Part shown: positions 4,988-6,496 of the stretch, piece after piece
How the letters are laid out: each line of letters starts with the position of its first letter
How positions within the stretch are numbered: position 1 is the stretch's first letter
Assembly (NCBI GenBank): GCA_015658765.1
Contig: DQOE01000040.1
Span: 1-6,496, forward strand
DNA: 6,496 nt
Direction: 5' to 3'
DNA from: Verrucomicrobiota bacterium
GTDB taxonomy: Bacteria; Verrucomicrobiota; Verrucomicrobiia; Limisphaerales; UBA1096
Program-made: the position numbers and the translations under genes
Notes under the pieces: model-generated
The model's input: only the letters and a program-made list of their open reading frames with translations
What the model was told of the DNA's origin: nothing
Database searches by the model: none

Positions 4988-6307
4988 CCCGTCACCAGCA
5001 TTGATGTCTGGAAGACGTGGTTCCCTCTCGCCCTGAGCTGGCTGATGATGGGCATCGAGTTGCCGCTGCTCAGCGCCGTGGTGGCGCGCCTGGCCAACCC
5101 GGAAGTCAACCTCGGCGCGTACGGCGGCGTGGTGTTCCCGCTCTCGCTGCTGATCGAGGCGCCGATCATCATGCTGCTCACCGCCAGCACCAAGCTCAGC
5201 CGCGACCTCGCCTCGTACAAAAAACTGTGGCGCTTCATGATGATCGCCGGTGGCGGCCTGTCGGCGCTACATCTGCTCGTCGCCGTCACGCCGCTGTTCG
5301 ACCTGCTCGTCGGCGGGCTGCTCGGCGTCGAGTCAGACATCCTCGAGGCGAGCCGACTCGGCATGATCATCATGACGCCGTGGACGTGGGCCATCGCCCA
5401 CCGGCGATTCAACCAGGGCGTGCTGATCCGGTTCGGCCACTCGAGAACCGTCACTTGGGGCACGCTCACCCGCCTCTTCGCCGTCGTGTCGGTGCTGTTC
5501 ATCTGCCACGCCATGGCCAAGCGCGTCGGCCTGCCGGAGCTTGGCATCATCGCCGCCACGGCAGCCGTCTCCGCCGGCGTGGTGATCGAGGCCATTTACA
5601 TCGCGTGGAAAGTTCGGCCAATCGTTCGCGACATCCTGCCCATGGCGCGGTCCAACGAGCCGCCCCTCAACCGCAAACGGTTTCTCACATTTTACATTCC
5701 GCTCGCCTTGAGCCCGCTGCTTGGCCTCGCCGCGCAGCCGATGCTCACCGCCGGCATCAGCCGCATGCCGTCGCCAACCGAGTCGCTGGCCATCCTCCCG
5801 GCACTCAACGGCTTCACGTTTTTGTTTCGCTCGATCAGCCTGGCCTTCCTCGAGGTCGTGGTGGCGCTGGTCGAGCGGCCCGGCGGCTACACAGCCCTGC
5901 GACGCTTCGCATGGCAGGCCGCGCTGTGCGTGTTCTGCCTGCAACTGCTGATCGTCGCCTCGCCTTTGGCCAACGGCTGGTTCGGCACCGTCAGCGGACT
6001 CGATACGAACTTGGCCAAGCTCGCCTCTCAAGCCGTCTGGGCGGCGTTGACACTGGCCGCGTTCGGCTTTGGCAGCAGCTTTTTCCAGGGACTGCTCGTG
6101 CACTCGCACAACACCCGCACCGTCACCGAGTCGGTGGCGATGTTTCTCGTGGTGATCGTGGCGGGGCTGGCCGTGGGGGCGCACGGCGACTGGCTGGCCG
6201 GAGCCATCTTCGCCTACATCATCTATTCGCTTGGCCAAGCGGCGCAGTTCGGGTGGCTCTACCACCGCAGCCGCCCCGACCGCCAAGCGCTTGGCCAGGC
6301 GGAATAA
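4967..6307 (+). CDS. Polytopic membrane transporter of MOP-flippase type, possibly ANKH-like
   Basis: This 446-residue protein has about twelve hydrophobic segments, at roughly 17-40, 52-74, 90-112, 131-145, 165-183, 190-213, 240-262, 275-302, 315-333, 352-375, 388-404 and 409-430. A charged loop (214-239, including RPIVRDILP and PPLNRKRF) splits them into two bundles of six, the layout of the MOP superfamily (MATE, polysaccharide flippases, ANKH). The N-terminal region (WFPLALSWLMMGIELPLLSA, 18-37), the segment WAIAHRRFNQGVLIRFGHSR (141-160) and the general architecture recall ANKH-type proteins. I judge this from memory, not from a search. Its cargo is unknown. The start at 4967 has a GGAGG 9 bases upstream; the ATG at 4874 would add a polar extension. 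It is divergent from ferritin with 77 bp between start codons. Its last codons (QALGQAE) are encoded by the repeated palindrome. The 3' third holds four palindrome copies or near copies. Confidence 0.8.
   Translation: MHNSKSQPVTSIDVWKTWFPLALSWLMMGIELPLLSAVVARLANPEVNLGAYGGVVFPLSLLIEAPIIMLLTASTKLSRDLASYKKLWRFMMIAGGGLSALHLLVAVTPLFDLLVGGLLGVESDILEASRLGMIIMTPWTWAIAHRRFNQGVLIRFGHSRTVTWGTLTRLFAVVSVLFICHAMAKRVGLPELGIIAATAAVSAGVVIEAIYIAWKVRPIVRDILPMARSNEPPLNRKRFLTFYIPLALSPLLGLAAQPMLTAGISRMPSPTESLAILPALNGFTFLFRSISLAFLEVVVALVERPGGYTALRRFAWQAALCVFCLQLLIVASPLANGWFGTVSGLDTNLAKLASQAVWAALTLAAFGFGSSFFQGLLVHSHNTRTVTESVAMFLVVIVAGLAVGAHGDWLAGAIFAYIIYSLGQAAQFGWLYHRSRPDRQALGQAE
5966..5973. repeat. Iterated palindrome copy 5 (TTGGCCAA core)
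   Basis: An 8-bp core in the membrane protein gene, read as Leu-Ala-Asn in a different codon phase from the Leu-Gly-Gln copies. Its flanks (CCT and CGG) do not extend the palindrome. Confidence 0.65.
6010..6019. repeat. Iterated palindrome copy 6 (CTTGGCCAAG)
   Basis: A perfect 10-mer in the membrane protein gene, read in the Leu-Ala-Lys phase (residues 349-351), unlike the other coding full-length copies. It shows that the motif is not tied to one tripeptide. Confidence 0.85.
6228..6241. repeat. Iterated palindrome copy 7 (CGCTTGGCCAAGCG)
   Basis: A perfect 14-bp palindrome identical to the copy in the SDR gene, here on a gene of the opposite strand and read as Leu-Gly-Gln-Ala (residues 422-425). 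Confidence 0.87.
6283..6301. repeat. CCAAGCGCTTGG palindrome with a one-base-off copy of the iterated palindrome
   Basis: CCAAGCGCTTGG (6283-6294) is the same 12-bp palindrome found at 3650-3661. It overlaps CGCTTGGCCAGGCG (6288-6301), which differs from the 14-mer by one base. The composite thus repeats the intergenic arrangement at 3650-3669. It encodes the last residues of the membrane protein and ends three bases before its stop codon. Confidence 0.8.
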
Positions 6308-6330
6308 CTTCGAGGCCCTCGTGCGTTCCT

Positions 6331-6340
6331 CTTGGCCAAG
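6331..6340. repeat. Iterated palindrome copy 8 (CTTGGCCAAG), intergenic
   Basis: A perfect 10-mer 23 bp past the stop codon of the membrane protein gene, outside any coding region I can support. A small CGAG-GCC-CTCG inverted repeat (6311-6321) lies just before it. Neither is followed by a T-run. Confidence 0.83.
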
Positions 6341-6341
6341 G

Positions 6342-6360
6342 TCACAAAATCATCACAAAT
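6342..6360. repeat. Direct repeat TCACAAA at 11-bp spacing
   Basis: TCACAAA occurs at 6342-6348 and again at 6353-6359, about one helical turn apart. It lies roughly 10 bp upstream of a candidate -35 element for the gene at 6451. This could be a pair of activator half-sites or chance. Confidence 0.3.
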
Positions 6361-6370
6361 GCAATTGCCC

Positions 6371-6399
6371 TTGAACGCGCCGCCGACTTGTGCCTTAAT
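6371..6399 (+). promoter_or_regulatory. Candidate promoter of the gene starting at 6451
   Basis: TTGAAC (6371-6376), a 17-bp spacer and CTTAAT (6394-6399), each four of six matches to the sigma70 consensus. The -10 sits in the loop of a short GTGC/GCAC inverted repeat (6390-6403). The leader would be about 45 nt and contains the TGATTG/CAATCA repeat. This is a pattern match only. Confidence 0.32.
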
Positions 6400-6410
6400 G
6401 CACTCGTTGT

Positions 6411-6427
6411 TGATTGAAGGTCAATCA
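6411..6427. promoter_or_regulatory. Inverted repeat TGATTG-AAGGT-CAATCA, possible operator
   Basis: Two perfect 6-bp arms separated by 5 bp lie 24 bp before the ATG at 6451, downstream of the candidate -10. Such a size and position would suit a dimeric repressor site or a small leader hairpin. No regulator gene is visible nearby. Confidence 0.35.
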
Positions 6428-6450
6428 GCACGGAAGAAAGGAAACAGAAA

Positions 6451-6496
6451 ATGGCACACTTCGTGAAACTGACACAGGCTTCGCCGAGCGGTTGTA
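6451..6496 (+). CDS. Start of an unidentified gene, cut by the window edge
   Basis: An ATG at 6451 preceded by AAAGGAA (6437-6443) at good Shine-Dalgarno spacing opens a frame that stays open to the window end and reads MAHFVKLTQASPSGC. Fifteen residues are too few to name a family. The 143-bp spacer before it, with promoter-like and repeat signals and no other frame of note, supports an independent transcription unit. A short non-coding leader or a chance open frame remains possible. Confidence 0.5.
   Translation, partial: MAHFVKLTQASPSGC

Noticed and set aside
5333..6286. A 317-codon open frame on the minus strand opposite the membrane protein gene
   Set aside because: Its product is rich in Arg, Gly, Asp and His with no domain pattern, while the plus frame encodes a coherent polytopic membrane protein. 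It is a G+C-driven shadow.
6311..6321. Terminator hairpin after the membrane protein gene
   Set aside because: CGAG-GCC-CTCG has only a 4-bp stem and no T-run.
2230..6340. The TTGGCCAA copies as a CRISPR array or transposon ends
   Set aside because: Spacing is irregular (tens to thousands of bp), no spacers or target duplications are seen, and most copies sit within intact genes.
5017..6417. A 466-codon plus-strand frame running through the membrane protein gene in another phase
   Set aside because: The translation is Arg/Ala/Pro-rich, lacks motifs, and overlaps almost completely with the far better supported frame.

Overview
This 6.5-kb window is roughly 60% G+C and densely coded. Six of the eight genes seen lie head to tail on the minus strand. 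The protein types and style (Gram-negative lipoprotein, CUT2 sugar transporter, SDR, non-haem ferritin, ANKH/MOP-like membrane protein) would suit a Planctomycetota/Verrucomicrobiota-like or other environmental Gram-negative bacterium. No marker gene settles the lineage, so that is only a guess.

Minus strand, read in the direction of transcription (right to left): a bacterial non-haem ferritin (4889-4371) overlaps by 8 bp a HAD-family phosphatase with a probable GTG start (4378-3674). After an 87-bp gap come a short-chain dehydrogenase/reductase (3586-2822), a periplasmic sugar-binding lipoprotein (2788-1760), a two-domain sugar ABC ATPase (1760-252) and the first 80 codons of an RbsC-type permease (240-1, running off the window). 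The last four form a tight operon: gaps of 33 bp, a 1-bp TAATG overlap, then 11 bp. Together they look like uptake of a monosaccharide-like compound coupled to its oxidation or reduction. The ligand pocket of the binding protein, aligned by eye to E. coli RbsB, keeps most but not all ribose contacts, so the substrate is open.

Plus strand: divergent from ferritin is a 446-residue polytopic membrane protein (4967-6307) that resembles the MOP flippase superfamily, perhaps its ANKH-like branch. After a 143-bp intergenic stretch with promoter-like and inverted/direct repeat signals, a new gene begins at 6451 and is cut by the window edge after 15 codons.

The most unusual signal is at DNA level. 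A palindrome, core TTGGCCAA and usually CTTGGCCAAG or CGCTTGGCCAAGCG, occurs eight times between 2230 and 6340 (six as the full 10-mer), in genes on both strands, in two reading frames and in two intergenic regions. A companion palindrome, CCAAGCGCTTGG, overlaps or abuts it twice. This resembles a highly iterated palindrome of the cyanobacterial HIP1 type and is the best lead here. I see no mobile element, CRISPR array, rRNA or tRNA, and no obvious defence system.
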